A stretch of DNA of 19,345 nucleotides from Candidatus Omnitrophota bacterium (lineage in GTDB: Bacteria; Omnitrophota; Gorgyraeia; Gorgyraeales; Gorgyraeaceae), in assembly GCA_013202925.1 (NCBI GenBank), contig JABMRA010000070.1:1-19345 (forward strand). The letters are read 5' to 3'. Positions 1 through 6,356 of this stretch are shown here, one piece after another. The position numbers and the translations under genes are program-made. Each line of letters starts with the position of its first letter. Within the stretch, counting starts at the first letter, position 1. The notes beneath the pieces are model-generated. The model saw only the letters and a program-made list of their open reading frames with translations, was not told the DNA's origin and did no database searches.

Positions 1-14
1 AGAGAAAATGTTCC

Positions 15-43
15 TTGAAAATCAGCAGGCTTTCGTTTATAAT
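15..43 (+). promoter_or_regulatory. Sigma70-type promoter for the first PilZ pair
   Basis: TTGAAA (15-20) and TATAAT (38-43) are separated by exactly 17 bases, a near-consensus housekeeping promoter. Transcription would begin around position 50. The purine-rich AGAAGGGGG element just upstream of the ATG at 69 then lies inside the leader. The promoter rules out the longer reading frame from the TTG at 15, because that codon is part of the -35 element. Confidence 0.8.
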
Positions 44-68
44 ATACATACAAGAAGGGGGTAGACCT

Positions 69-428
69 ATGTGGGGCGGTATCAATAGAAGAAAGTTTCC
101 AAGGGCAGAATATCCGTGCAAGATCACAGTGAAGAGAAAGGACCATCCTGACAGCCTGACAGCGCAGACCGAAAACATAGGCATTGGCGGCATATGCGCA
201 ATGCTTCCCAAGGACCTCGGGATATTCGCGCCTGTTGAAATACAACTGGACCTGCTGGACAAAAAGCCCGTCATGGAGTGCGACGGCGCTATCGTATGGG
301 TGGTAGGGAAGAAACAGGATAAAAGCGCAACGTTCGACACAGGCGTAGAATTTACGAATCTAAAACGCTCGGACGCGGACAGGATAAACGCCATAGTGGA
401 CAAGATCCTCAAGGAGGACGATCAATAA
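69..428 (+). CDS. PilZ domain protein with degenerate second motif
   Basis: This 119-residue protein is a single PilZ domain, the beta-barrel fold that binds cyclic di-GMP. The N-terminal RxxxR arginines are R8 and R12. The second motif, normally (D/N)xSxxG, reads N36-I-G38-I-G-G41, with the Ser replaced by Gly. The family's later hydrophobic strands are visible as GAIVWVV (73-79) and TGVEF (91-95). I chose the ATG at 69 because AGAAGGGGG precedes it and because the promoter at 15-43 excludes the upstream TTG frame. Its stop codon overlaps the next PilZ gene by one base (TAATG), so the two should be translationally coupled. The changed Ser may weaken ligand binding; that is inference. No other domain is present, so it probably acts through a protein partner. 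Confidence 0.85.
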   Translation: MWGGINRRKFPRAEYPCKITVKRKDHPDSLTAQTENIGIGGICAMLPKDLGIFAPVEIQLDLLDKKPVMECDGAIVWVVGKKQDKSATFDTGVEFTNLKRSDADRINAIVDKILKEDDQ

Positions 429-721
429 TGCTGGAGAAAAGAGATTCCGAAAGGCTGCCATTTTCCCATTCAGTGCGCTACCAGCAAAAGGGTTCGCAGG
501 TATTCGCCAATTCAATCGGCCGGGACATCAGCAATACCGGCATCGGCTTTACCGCGGACGAATTCTTTCCCATATCCACAGACCTCATATTTGAGCTCAG
601 GCACCCAAAGACCCAGGATTTCGTAAAGGCCGTAGGGAGGGTCGTCTGGATCTCGGTTCAACCTCATTCTGAAAAATTTTCGGTCGGCGCCAGATTCATC
701 GGCCCGCCAATCACCCTTTAA
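428..721 (+). CDS. PilZ domain protein, canonical motifs
   Basis: This is a compact 97-residue protein, essentially one PilZ domain. It has R5-DSE-R9 as RxxxR and D33-I-S35-N-T-G38 as DxSxxG, so both c-di-GMP contact motifs are intact. GRVVW (70-74) and VGARF (86-90) match the later core strands seen in the other PilZ proteins of this window. The ATG at 428 overlaps the upstream stop by one base, and the upstream gene's AAGGAGGA segment (about 410-417) can serve as its ribosome binding site. It forms a two-gene unit with the degenerate PilZ before it. There is no C-terminal helix, unlike the longer paralogues. The downstream partner is unknown. Confidence 0.87.
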   Translation: MLEKRDSERLPFSHSVRYQQKGSQVFANSIGRDISNTGIGFTADEFFPISTDLIFELRHPKTQDFVKAVGRVVWISVQPHSEKFSVGARFIGPPITL

Positions 722-774
722 AAATCCAATACATTCCACGGCAAGGCTTACATCCGGACGCGGCGCGGCCTGCC

Positions 775-803
775 TTGACAAACGCCCTATCAGCGTGTAT
801 ACT
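775..803 (+). promoter_or_regulatory. Sigma70-type promoter giving a near-leaderless mRNA
   Basis: TTGACA (775-780, perfect consensus) and TATACT (798-803) are 17 bases apart. Transcription should start at about 809-812, while the ATG of the Minf_1886 gene is at 814. The predicted leader is therefore about 2-5 bases with no Shine-Dalgarno sequence. The promoter also shows that the longer frame beginning at the TTG at 775 is not the real start, because that codon is the -35 box. Confidence 0.82.
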
Positions 804-813
804 TTCTAACACT

Positions 814-1206
814 ATGGCTGAAATAAAAAAGAGACACAATGTAAACAAGATCTTCGCCTTGCTGAAGGTGCTCAATAAGGACAAGCGCTACGACCCGGAG
901 TCCTATTCCTTTGTCATGGCCTCGCTGGATTTTACCACCAGGAGGATGAAAAGAAGGGGCCACGTATCCGGAATGGAGCTGTTGGAAGGGATAAAGGACC
1001 ATGCGCTTGAACAATTCGGGCCAATGGCAATGAGCGTCCTGGCGCACTGGGGCATAAAGACAACTAACGACCTTGGCGAAATAGTGTTCAACATGATAGA
1101 CGCGGGCGTGCTTGGAAAGACCGAACAGGATTCAAAAGAAGAATTCAACAACAGATTCGACTTCAAGACCGCTTTTGGCAGGGGCTGCAAGTATACCATC
1201 CGCTGA
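814..1206 (+). CDS. Minf_1886 family (TIGR04138) protein
   Basis: This 130-residue soluble protein matches the Minf_1886 family, known as a conserved protein largely restricted to Verrucomicrobia, Planctomycetes and relatives. Recognisable stretches are RYDPESYSFVMASLDFT, the GHVSGMELLEG segment, HALEQFGPMAMSVLAHWGI and the GEIVFNMIDAGVLGKT region that leads into EDSKEEF-like residues. No catalytic motif or membrane segment is visible and the function is unknown. The length fits the family. The start at 814 is set by the promoter at 775-803 and is probably leaderless. The gene is monocistronic: a new promoter follows at 1252. Its presence is the best single taxonomic pointer in the window towards the PVC group. 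Confidence 0.85.
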   Translation: MAEIKKRHNVNKIFALLKVLNKDKRYDPESYSFVMASLDFTTRRMKRRGHVSGMELLEGIKDHALEQFGPMAMSVLAHWGIKTTNDLGEIVFNMIDAGVLGKTEQDSKEEFNNRFDFKTAFGRGCKYTIR

Positions 1207-1251
1207 TTTCCTCGTTTTTCCGTTCATCTTGAATTTTTGTCAAAATTTTCC

Positions 1252-1280
1252 TTGAATTCCCTTTGAGATTGTATTAAAAT
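1252..1280 (+). promoter_or_regulatory. Sigma70-type promoter at the head of the long operon
   Basis: TTGAAT (1252-1257) and TAAAAT (1275-1280) are 17 bases apart, in an AT-rich stretch following the Minf_1886 gene. Transcription would start at about 1286-1289, directly at the GTG (1287) or ATG (1290) of the next gene, so this transcript also appears leaderless. It is the last clear promoter before 14891, so it may drive the whole packed gene run. Confidence 0.68.
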
Positions 1281-1289
1281 GTCATCGTG

Positions 1290-2111
1290 ATGAGGAAGCC
1301 TTTAGCCATTTTATTTTTTCTCCTTCTATCCTGCGCTGTCTGCGCCTTTTCCGAAGAAATAGAGATAGATTCCAGGGTCATAAGCGTAGACCCCGAGTTT
1401 GAATTTTTTATAATCAGCTCCGGCGAGACCGCTGGCATCGAGATAGGGGACGGCCTTATTGTGCACAGGCACGGCGAGAAGGTCGCGGAGGCATATATAA
1501 TAGAGGTCAGGCCTGCCGTCTCCGCTGCGGAAATAATCGACATAGAAGAAGATGAGGTTATCCAGGAAGGCGACAGCATACTGATCGTCAAAAAGACAAG
1601 GCCCTCTTTCGCGGCAGGGAAAAAATCTAAATGGGCGGCCCTTGGAGCGCCAGGCCTTGCTGCGTCAACAGACATGACCATAGAGGCAGCAGCGGAAGCT
1701 GAATATTCATATATCGCCGGGCCGTCGATCCTTGAAAAAGGGGATGTGGCGAGCATAAGGATAGACGCTGATCCCGATACGGTATTCGCCTACATCAGGC
1801 TGGTATTAAAAGAAAACGGCTATTCGATCACCTCTTCCAGCAGGGCAACAGGGACCATGCTCGCGACCAAACCAATAGAACTATCGCTGCTGAAAGAACT
1901 GCTCGCGGACGCGTTCGCGGCAATAGACCACAACCTCGTGGTGTCGCTCGACGTAAAAGAAGAAGACGATTATTCTAAATTAATGGTCTCGTCGTTCAAG
2001 GAGCATTCTCAAAAAGGAAAACACGTAAAGAGCGCCGTGACCAGGTATTCAAAATACTACAATGAACTGCTTGAGCTGGCCTCGATGATCAAAGAGCGTT
2101 CAGAATATTGA
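1290..2111 (+). CDS. Exported protein with FlgT-C-like domain
   Basis: This 273-residue protein begins with a signal peptide: MRK, then a hydrophobic core LAILFFLLL, with two cysteines at 15 and 18. The first (LLSC) weakly resembles a lipobox, so it could be a lipoprotein, but ordinary cleavage near residues 19-22 is equally possible. Residues about 24-103 contain a small beta-barrel repeat (RVISVDPEFEFFIIS, AGIEIGDGLIVHR, AYIIEVRP) that resembles the C-terminal domain of flagellar assembly protein FlgT and many periplasmic proteins. After a low-complexity linker, residues about 158-273 form a second alpha/beta domain I do not recognise. The start at 1290 fits the promoter; the GTG at 1287 is an alternative. 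The stop overlaps the next gene's TTG. The role is unknown, probably in the envelope. Confidence 0.7.
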   Translation: MRKPLAILFFLLLSCAVCAFSEEIEIDSRVISVDPEFEFFIISSGETAGIEIGDGLIVHRHGEKVAEAYIIEVRPAVSAAEIIDIEEDEVIQEGDSILIVKKTRPSFAAGKKSKWAALGAPGLAASTDMTIEAAAEAEYSYIAGPSILEKGDVASIRIDADPDTVFAYIRLVLKENGYSITSSSRATGTMLATKPIELSLLKELLADAFAAIDHNLVVSLDVKEEDDYSKLMVSSFKEHSQKGKHVKSAVTRYSKYYNELLELASMIKERSEY

Positions 2112-2776
2112 AGAAGACAAAGCGCGGCAAGGCCAAGGCCTTACTGAAGATCTACAAGCTGTTATACGAAAGATTCGGCCCAAGACACTGGTGGCCCGGC
2201 GATACAAGATTAGAAATAATCATCGGCGCGATATTAACGCAGAATACGGCGTGGGCGAACGTTGAAAAGGCGATCGCAAATTTAAAGAACGCCCGCCTTT
2301 TAAAAGTAAAAGGCCTCAGCCGGGTCCCGAAAAAACGCCTTGCCGGATTAATAAGGCCGGCTGGTTATTACAACATAAAGTCGCAAAGGATAAAGAACTT
2401 TTTAGGGTTTTTGAATACGGCCTACGGCGGGGACATAAAAAGGATGCTCTCGACGGAAACGCGCAGGTTGAGGACAGAGCTCCTTGAGGTAAAAGGCATA
2501 GGGCCTGAGACAGCGGACAGCATTCTTTTATACGCCGGTGAAAAGCCCGCGTTTGTAGTAGACGCCTATACCAAAAGGATATTTTCAAGGCACGGATTTA
2601 TACAGGGAGACGCCTCTTACGAGGCAGTCCAGGCGATTTTTTTAAGCAATCTGCCGAAAGACGTAAGGTTATTCAACGAATTCCATGCCCTGATAGTAGA
2701 GCTGGGCAAGGAATTATGTAAGTCAAAAAAACCATTGTGCAACAAGTGCCCGATACGGAGGATAAGAAATGCCTGA
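2108..2776 (+). CDS. Endonuclease III-like HhH-GPD DNA glycosylase
   Basis: This 222-residue protein belongs to the HhH-GPD base-excision repair family, close to the COG2231 branch. Residues 41-50 (AILTQNTAWA) are the conserved N-terminal helix. The helix-hairpin-helix is at about 126-143 (LEVKGIGPETADSILLYA), and catalytic Asp is D152 (VVDAYTKRI). The Lys used by bifunctional endonuclease III for AP lyase chemistry is E134 here, which suggests a glycosylase without that lyase step. The iron-sulfur motif C-x6-C-x2-C-x5-C has C204, C211 and C214, but R220 replaces the fourth Cys. It starts at a TTG (2108) overlapping the previous stop; the next in-frame Met would remove the HhH core. The 3' end overlaps the following gene by 8 bases. 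Confidence 0.85.
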   Translation: MKKTKRGKAKALLKIYKLLYERFGPRHWWPGDTRLEIIIGAILTQNTAWANVEKAIANLKNARLLKVKGLSRVPKKRLAGLIRPAGYYNIKSQRIKNFLGFLNTAYGGDIKRMLSTETRRLRTELLEVKGIGPETADSILLYAGEKPAFVVDAYTKRIFSRHGFIQGDASYEAVQAIFLSNLPKDVRLFNEFHALIVELGKELCKSKKPLCNKCPIRRIRNA

Positions 2777-3185
2777 AGAACAAGAAAAAAAAGAAGAACA
2801 AAAGAAAGAAGGACCTAAAAAAGAAGAGGTAGTGTTGGAGCCGGCCAAGAAGGAAGAGCCGAAGAAAGATATAGCTCCGCAAAAACCAGCTGAGGCGCCG
2901 GCGCCTTCCACGCCAGCGCCAGCCGCGCCTATTGCCGCAGCCCCTGCTACACCGGCTCCTGTTGCGCCAGCTGCTGCTCCTGCTCCGGCGCAGCCAAAAA
3001 AAGAAGCGCCAAAACAGCCGCCGCAGAAAAAAGAACCAACGGTAGTCGAGAAACCCGACAACTGCATGAAATGCAACAAGCGGCTCCAGAGAAAGACCTG
3101 GTATTACAGGAATGGCGGGTACTATTGCAGTAAAAGATGCTGGAAACTGGCCACGGAAAAAAAGACAGAAAAGAATCAGGCCTGA
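2769..3185 (+). CDS. Lys/Glu/Pro/Ala-rich protein with C-terminal zinc finger
   Basis: This 138-residue protein has two very different parts. Residues 1-98 are low complexity and surely disordered: first Lys/Glu-rich, then Ala/Pro-rich (about 41-75), then Lys/Pro-rich. Residues 99-124 hold a four-Cys zinc site, C99-x2-C102-x17-C120-x3-C124, with aromatic residues (WYYR, YYC) between, like a treble-clef or FYVE-type finger. I do not recognise a named family. GGAGG at 2757-2761 lies 7 bases before the ATG and fixes the start. It overlaps the end of the glycosylase gene and ends 4 bases before a PilZ gene. The disordered arm could act as a flexible tether, but no function should be assigned. A long antisense frame here is a product of the repetitive composition. 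Confidence 0.75.
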   Translation: MPEEQEKKEEQKKEGPKKEEVVLEPAKKEEPKKDIAPQKPAEAPAPSTPAPAAPIAAAPATPAPVAPAAAPAPAQPKKEAPKQPPQKKEPTVVEKPDNCMKCNKRLQRKTWYYRNGGYYCSKRCWKLATEKKTEKNQA

Positions 3186-3189
3186 ACCT

Positions 3190-3588
3190 ATGATAGAAGA
3201 ACGCCGTAAACATCTAAGGGTAAAGAAGCAGCTGCCGCTCAAGATCGCGGATAATGCATTTGATATAATCACAGAGACGACAGATATCAGCTCCTCAGGG
3301 ATATATTGCCGCGTCACCAGGCTCCTGCCGATAATGTCGAAGATAGAGGTGGTGCTGATCGTCCCTACGAAGGCCAACGGTAAGCAGACCCGGAAGATAA
3401 AATGTAAAGGTGTCGTAGTAAGGACAGAGCCCCTTATATTAAAGGATGCGGATAAGGCGCATTACAATACAGCGATCTTCTTTACGGATATATCCAAAAA
3501 AGACCAGAAGATAATAGAATCATATGTCGGCCATGGAGGCATGGGCGAAGACATGCACGAAGAAGAGAGCATGGAAGTAAGCAACTAA
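3190..3588 (+). CDS. PilZ domain protein, canonical motifs
   Basis: This 132-residue protein carries a PilZ domain. It has R6-KHL-R10 (RxxxR) and D32-I-S34-S-S-G37 (DxSxxG), so both c-di-GMP contact motifs are intact. Unlike most paralogues here, the later strand reads KGVVVR, with no Trp after the GxVxW-like position. A C-terminal helix (KKDQKIIESYV) is followed by a Gly/Met/Glu-rich tail to residue 132. I chose the ATG at 3190 over an in-frame upstream ATG at 3112, because the extension would overlap the zinc-finger gene by 74 bases and the MIEERRK start matches the PilZ gene at 7616. It lies 4 bases after the zinc-finger gene and 9 bases before DUF4416. Confidence 0.86.
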   Translation: MIEERRKHLRVKKQLPLKIADNAFDIITETTDISSSGIYCRVTRLLPIMSKIEVVLIVPTKANGKQTRKIKCKGVVVRTEPLILKDADKAHYNTAIFFTDISKKDQKIIESYVGHGGMGEDMHEEESMEVSN

Positions 3589-3597
3589 CTACTATGT

Positions 3598-4134
3598 ATG
3601 GGCAAGGCGAAAAGGCCTTATAGTGTAAAATTAGTCATTGGAATGCTGGCGAAAAACAAAAAACTCTTCGATTCGGTCGAGGAGTTTTTTGTTAATGAGT
3701 TCGGCCGGATAGACTACCGAAGCCCTGTGCTCCTGTTCGATCACACGGATTACTATAAAAAGGAGATGGGGAGCCAGCTAAAAAGAATATTCATCTCTTT
3801 CAAGAAGCTCATCTCCCCTGAACGCATAGCAAAGATAAAACTCGCCACAAACTCCATTGAAGAAAAATTCGCAAGGCGTAAAAATAAAGGCAGCGCGGCA
3901 AATAGACAGATAAACATCGACCCCGGATACATATCGGACTCTAAGCTCGTCCTTGCCACCACAAAGGACTATTTTCACAGGATATACCTGAATAAAGGTA
4001 TCTTTGCAGAGGTGACCCTGACGTGGAAAAAGGGTAGTTTCCGGCCTTTTGAATGGACCTATCCTGACTACAAGACCAGCGAGTATATAGACATCCTGAA
4101 CCGCATACGAAACACCTACATGAAACAGCGTTAA
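3598..4134 (+). CDS. DUF4416 family protein
   Basis: This 178-residue protein matches DUF4416 over its full length. Characteristic stretches are VKLVIGMLAKN near the N-terminus, FGRIDYRSP, FDHTDYYKKEMG, ISPERIAKIKLATN, INIDPGYISDSKLVLATTKD (about 106-125) and EVTLTWKKGSFRPFEWTYPDY. The acidic and His residues in these blocks are the most conserved of the family. No experimentally proven function is known to me; members are sometimes labelled GTP-binding proteins without strong support. The protein is soluble. Two overlapping ATGs occur (3594 and 3598); only 3598 is in frame. No good Shine-Dalgarno is present, so translation may depend on coupling with the PilZ gene ending 9 bases upstream. 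Confidence 0.88.
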   Translation: MGKAKRPYSVKLVIGMLAKNKKLFDSVEEFFVNEFGRIDYRSPVLLFDHTDYYKKEMGSQLKRIFISFKKLISPERIAKIKLATNSIEEKFARRKNKGSAANRQINIDPGYISDSKLVLATTKDYFHRIYLNKGIFAEVTLTWKKGSFRPFEWTYPDYKTSEYIDILNRIRNTYMKQR

Positions 4135-4146
4135 GTTTACACTTTT

Positions 4147-4178
4147 TGCTTTACATCCGCCTAGGCGGATGTAAAGCA
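4147..4178 (+). repeat. 32-bp perfect palindrome upstream of M48 protease gene
   Basis: TGCTTTACATCCGCCT (4147-4162) is followed directly by its exact reverse complement (4163-4178), with the centre CCTAGG. It lies in the 67-base gap between DUF4416 and the Ste24-like gene, 23 bases before its ATG. No T-tract follows on either strand, so it does not look like a rho-independent terminator. A related inverted repeat (TTTACATT / AATGTAAA) lies before the other M48 gene at 10161-10195, and in both cases CATTT follows the right arm. It could be a regulator-binding site, an RNA hairpin or a dispersed intergenic palindromic element. Confidence 0.85.
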
Positions 4179-4201
4179 TTTGGTAGGAGAGGCAGGGCGC
4201 C

Positions 4202-5305
4202 ATGGGGCATAATAAAAAGGGATATTCCAGGCAAAAGCACCGGCTCGCCGTAATAAACATACTCCTGTCGCCTGCCATACTGGCCCTGTTCATTCTATTG
4301 GGCATACCGACCTACATAAAAGACCTGGCATCTCTTGCGTCTCCTAACAATTACGTCAACCTGCTGGCCTTTTCCGCGCTCATGGGCGCCCTGTATTATA
4401 TAGTAACGCTGCCCCTGGGCTATTATTCTGATTTTGTCGTCGAGCACAGATACGCTCTTTCAAACCAGACGCTCGCGGCATGGATAAAGAAAGAGGCCAA
4501 AAAAGGCCTTGTCTCCTTTGTCATAAGCGTCCCGCTGATACTTTCCCTTTACGCGTTTCTGAGGTACTACCCTATGTACTGGTGGCTTCTTATGGCAACG
4601 CTATGCTTCTCTGTGTCCATAGTTGTGTCAAAGTTCGCGCCTATCCTGATCGTGCCGCTCTTCTACAAATATTCGCCAATAAAAAATAAGGCCCTGAAGG
4701 ACAGGCTGGTAAAGCTCGCCTCGAGAGTGGGGTTCAGGACAGAAGGGGTATATGAGATCAATATAAGCAAGGACACAAAAAAGGCAAACGCCGCAGTGCT
4801 CGGCCTCGGGAGGCAGAAAAGGATAGTGCTCTGCGATACGCTCCTTGAAAACTTCAGCGAGGACGAGATAATGTCTGTCATGGGGCACGAGCTTGGACAT
4901 CACAAACTGAGGCATACCCTTAAGCTGATCTTATTCGGCGGCGCCTCCACACTCCTGATATTTTTCCTTGCGAACACCGCCTTTATTAGATTACACGGCA
5001 TAGTCGGATACAGGCTCTGGTACGATTTTGACTCTATTGTATTGATATATGCGATAATCTCTGCTGTAAACATACTGGTATTGCCCGCGCACAACGCATT
5101 TTCAAGACGGCTGGAGGCATCGGCAGATGAATTTACATTGAAGATCACGAACGACAGGCAGTCATTCATACAGACAATGAAAAAACTGGCGGACCAGAAC
5201 CTGGCAGACCCTGAACCAGGAAGGTTTTACGAGATGATGCTCTACAGCCATCCGCCCATATCAAGGAGGGTAGCCTTTGCAGAAGACTTCAACAGAGAAA
5301 AGTAA
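4202..5305 (+). CDS. Ste24-like integral membrane M48 metallopeptidase
   Basis: This 367-residue zinc protease resembles the CAAX-prenyl-protease/Ste24 branch of M48. Hydrophobic segments lie at about 15-36, 53-72, 103-120, 125-150, 241-260 and 276-295. The zinc site is H229-E-L-G-H233 with the third ligand E305 in RRLEASADEF, the usual M48 arrangement. SHPP at 349-352 and the SxRxAFA tail are also typical. Bacterial relatives degrade or quality-control membrane proteins; prenyl substrates are not expected. The ATG at 4202 has AGGAG at 4185-4189, rather far (12 bases). A perfect palindrome lies just upstream. Its 3' end overlaps the DUF362 gene by 29 bases. Confidence 0.9.
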   Translation: MGHNKKGYSRQKHRLAVINILLSPAILALFILLGIPTYIKDLASLASPNNYVNLLAFSALMGALYYIVTLPLGYYSDFVVEHRYALSNQTLAAWIKKEAKKGLVSFVISVPLILSLYAFLRYYPMYWWLLMATLCFSVSIVVSKFAPILIVPLFYKYSPIKNKALKDRLVKLASRVGFRTEGVYEINISKDTKKANAAVLGLGRQKRIVLCDTLLENFSEDEIMSVMGHELGHHKLRHTLKLILFGGASTLLIFFLANTAFIRLHGIVGYRLWYDFDSIVLIYAIISAVNILVLPAHNAFSRRLEASADEFTLKITNDRQSFIQTMKKLADQNLADPEPGRFYEMMLYSHPPISRRVAFAEDFNREK

Positions 5306-6353
5306 GGTATACTTCAAGAGGATCAGCGACTGGACGTCCGTAGAAACAATAAGCGAGGCCCTCACGTCTCTATGGCAGCGGATGGAGACCGAGGATTTTA
5401 TAAAAAAGGGTGAGTTCGCGGCAATAAAACTGACTTTTGGCGAAGAAGGGACGTCAGGATATATAAAGGCAGGATGGATCCTGAAGCTCGTAGAGGCCCT
5501 AAAGCAAAAAACAGAAAACCTCTACATCCTCGAGACCAACACCCTCTACAGAGAAAAACGCTCTAATGCCGTAGGCCATCTCCACGTCGCGCATTCGCAC
5601 GGCTACGACATACAAACCGTGGGTATACCTATAATAATAGGCGACGGGCTCCATGGCCGGGACAGCCAGAACGTGCAGATCCGCGGCGAGCATTTTGAAG
5701 GCGTCAAGCTTGCAAAGGCAGTCTGCGAAACCGACGCTATTATTTCCCTTTCTCACGTAACAGGCCACATGCAGACTGGCTTTGCCGCCAGCCTAAAAAA
5801 CCTGGGCATGGGGTGCGCTGCCCGCGCAGGCAAGCTCATGCAGCATTCCAAGACGCTGCCCGAGGTAACCGTCGAGAAATGCGTTGGCTGCGGCGAATGC
5901 ATGAAGATATGTCCCGCGAATGCCATAGGCATCAAAAAGAAAAAGGCCATACTGGTGAAGGAGAGGTGTATTGGCTGCGGCGAATGCACGGTGGTCTGCC
6001 GCGCTGACGCCATCCAGATAAAATATGACGAAAACGTTGTAAAGATGCAGCAAAAAATGGTAGAATATGCTTTAGGCGTAAAGCGCGCGGTGGGCTCCAG
6101 GATCGCGTGCGTGAATTTCTTGTGCAACGTGACAAAGAACTGCGACTGCATGTCAAAGGCAGAAACGCCTCTTGTGCCTGATGTGGGCATGATCGGCGGG
6201 TTTGATCCGGTCGCGGTTGACAAGGCATCGCTGGATATAATAGGGGTGGATACGTTCAAAAAGGCCTTTCCCGAAGTAGACCCCCTGACACAGATCCAGC
6301 ACGCCGAAAAAATAAAGTTGGGCTCAGGTCAATACGAACTCATAGAGGTATAA
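5277..6353 (+). CDS. DUF362 protein with two 4Fe-4S clusters
   Basis: This 358-residue protein has DUF362 sequence on both sides of a ferredoxin-type insert. The clusters are C202-x2-C205-x2-C208-x3-C212 followed by Pro, and C231-x2-C234-x2-C237-x3-C241. The second lacks the usual Pro after the last Cys (CR). N-terminal family blocks include AIKLTFGE (49-56) and SLSHVTGHMQTGFAASLKNL (157-176). The C-terminal part contains CNVTKNCDC and GGFDPVAVDKASLDIIG. Members are thought to be iron-sulfur electron carriers or oxidoreductase-associated proteins; the substrate is unknown. The TTG at 5277 is chosen because AAGGAGGG (5263-5270) sits 6 bases upstream, within the end of the protease gene. The protein is probably cytoplasmic. 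Confidence 0.9.
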   Translation: MQKTSTEKSKVYFKRISDWTSVETISEALTSLWQRMETEDFIKKGEFAAIKLTFGEEGTSGYIKAGWILKLVEALKQKTENLYILETNTLYREKRSNAVGHLHVAHSHGYDIQTVGIPIIIGDGLHGRDSQNVQIRGEHFEGVKLAKAVCETDAIISLSHVTGHMQTGFAASLKNLGMGCAARAGKLMQHSKTLPEVTVEKCVGCGECMKICPANAIGIKKKKAILVKERCIGCGECTVVCRADAIQIKYDENVVKMQQKMVEYALGVKRAVGSRIACVNFLCNVTKNCDCMSKAETPLVPDVGMIGGFDPVAVDKASLDIIGVDTFKKAFPEVDPLTQIQHAEKIKLGSGQYELIEV

Positions 6354-6356
6354 GGT

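Noticed and set aside
15..68. Longer start (TTG at 15) for the first PilZ gene
   Set aside because: The TTG belongs to the -35 box of a good promoter, and the ATG at 69 has a purine-rich ribosome binding site.
775..813. Longer start (TTG at 775) for the Minf_1886 gene
   Set aside because: The TTG is part of a consensus -35 element, so the codon would not be transcribed.
1229..1250. AT-rich imperfect hairpin after the Minf_1886 gene as terminator
   Set aside because: The arms are A/T only with mismatches, so the stem would be weak. I could not support a terminator.
3112..3189. Upstream ATG extension of the PilZ gene at 3190
   Set aside because: It would overlap the zinc-finger gene by 74 bases in another frame and add a basic stretch unlike the other PilZ openings.
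2673..3377. Long minus-strand frame (234 codons) opposite the zinc-finger gene
   Set aside because: It is very rich in Arg, Phe, Leu and Ser because it mirrors the Lys/Glu/Ala/Pro repeats of the + strand gene. It has no domain and no suitable upstream signals.
4147..4178. Rho-independent terminator
   Set aside because: The palindrome has no loop and no T-tract follows it on either strand.
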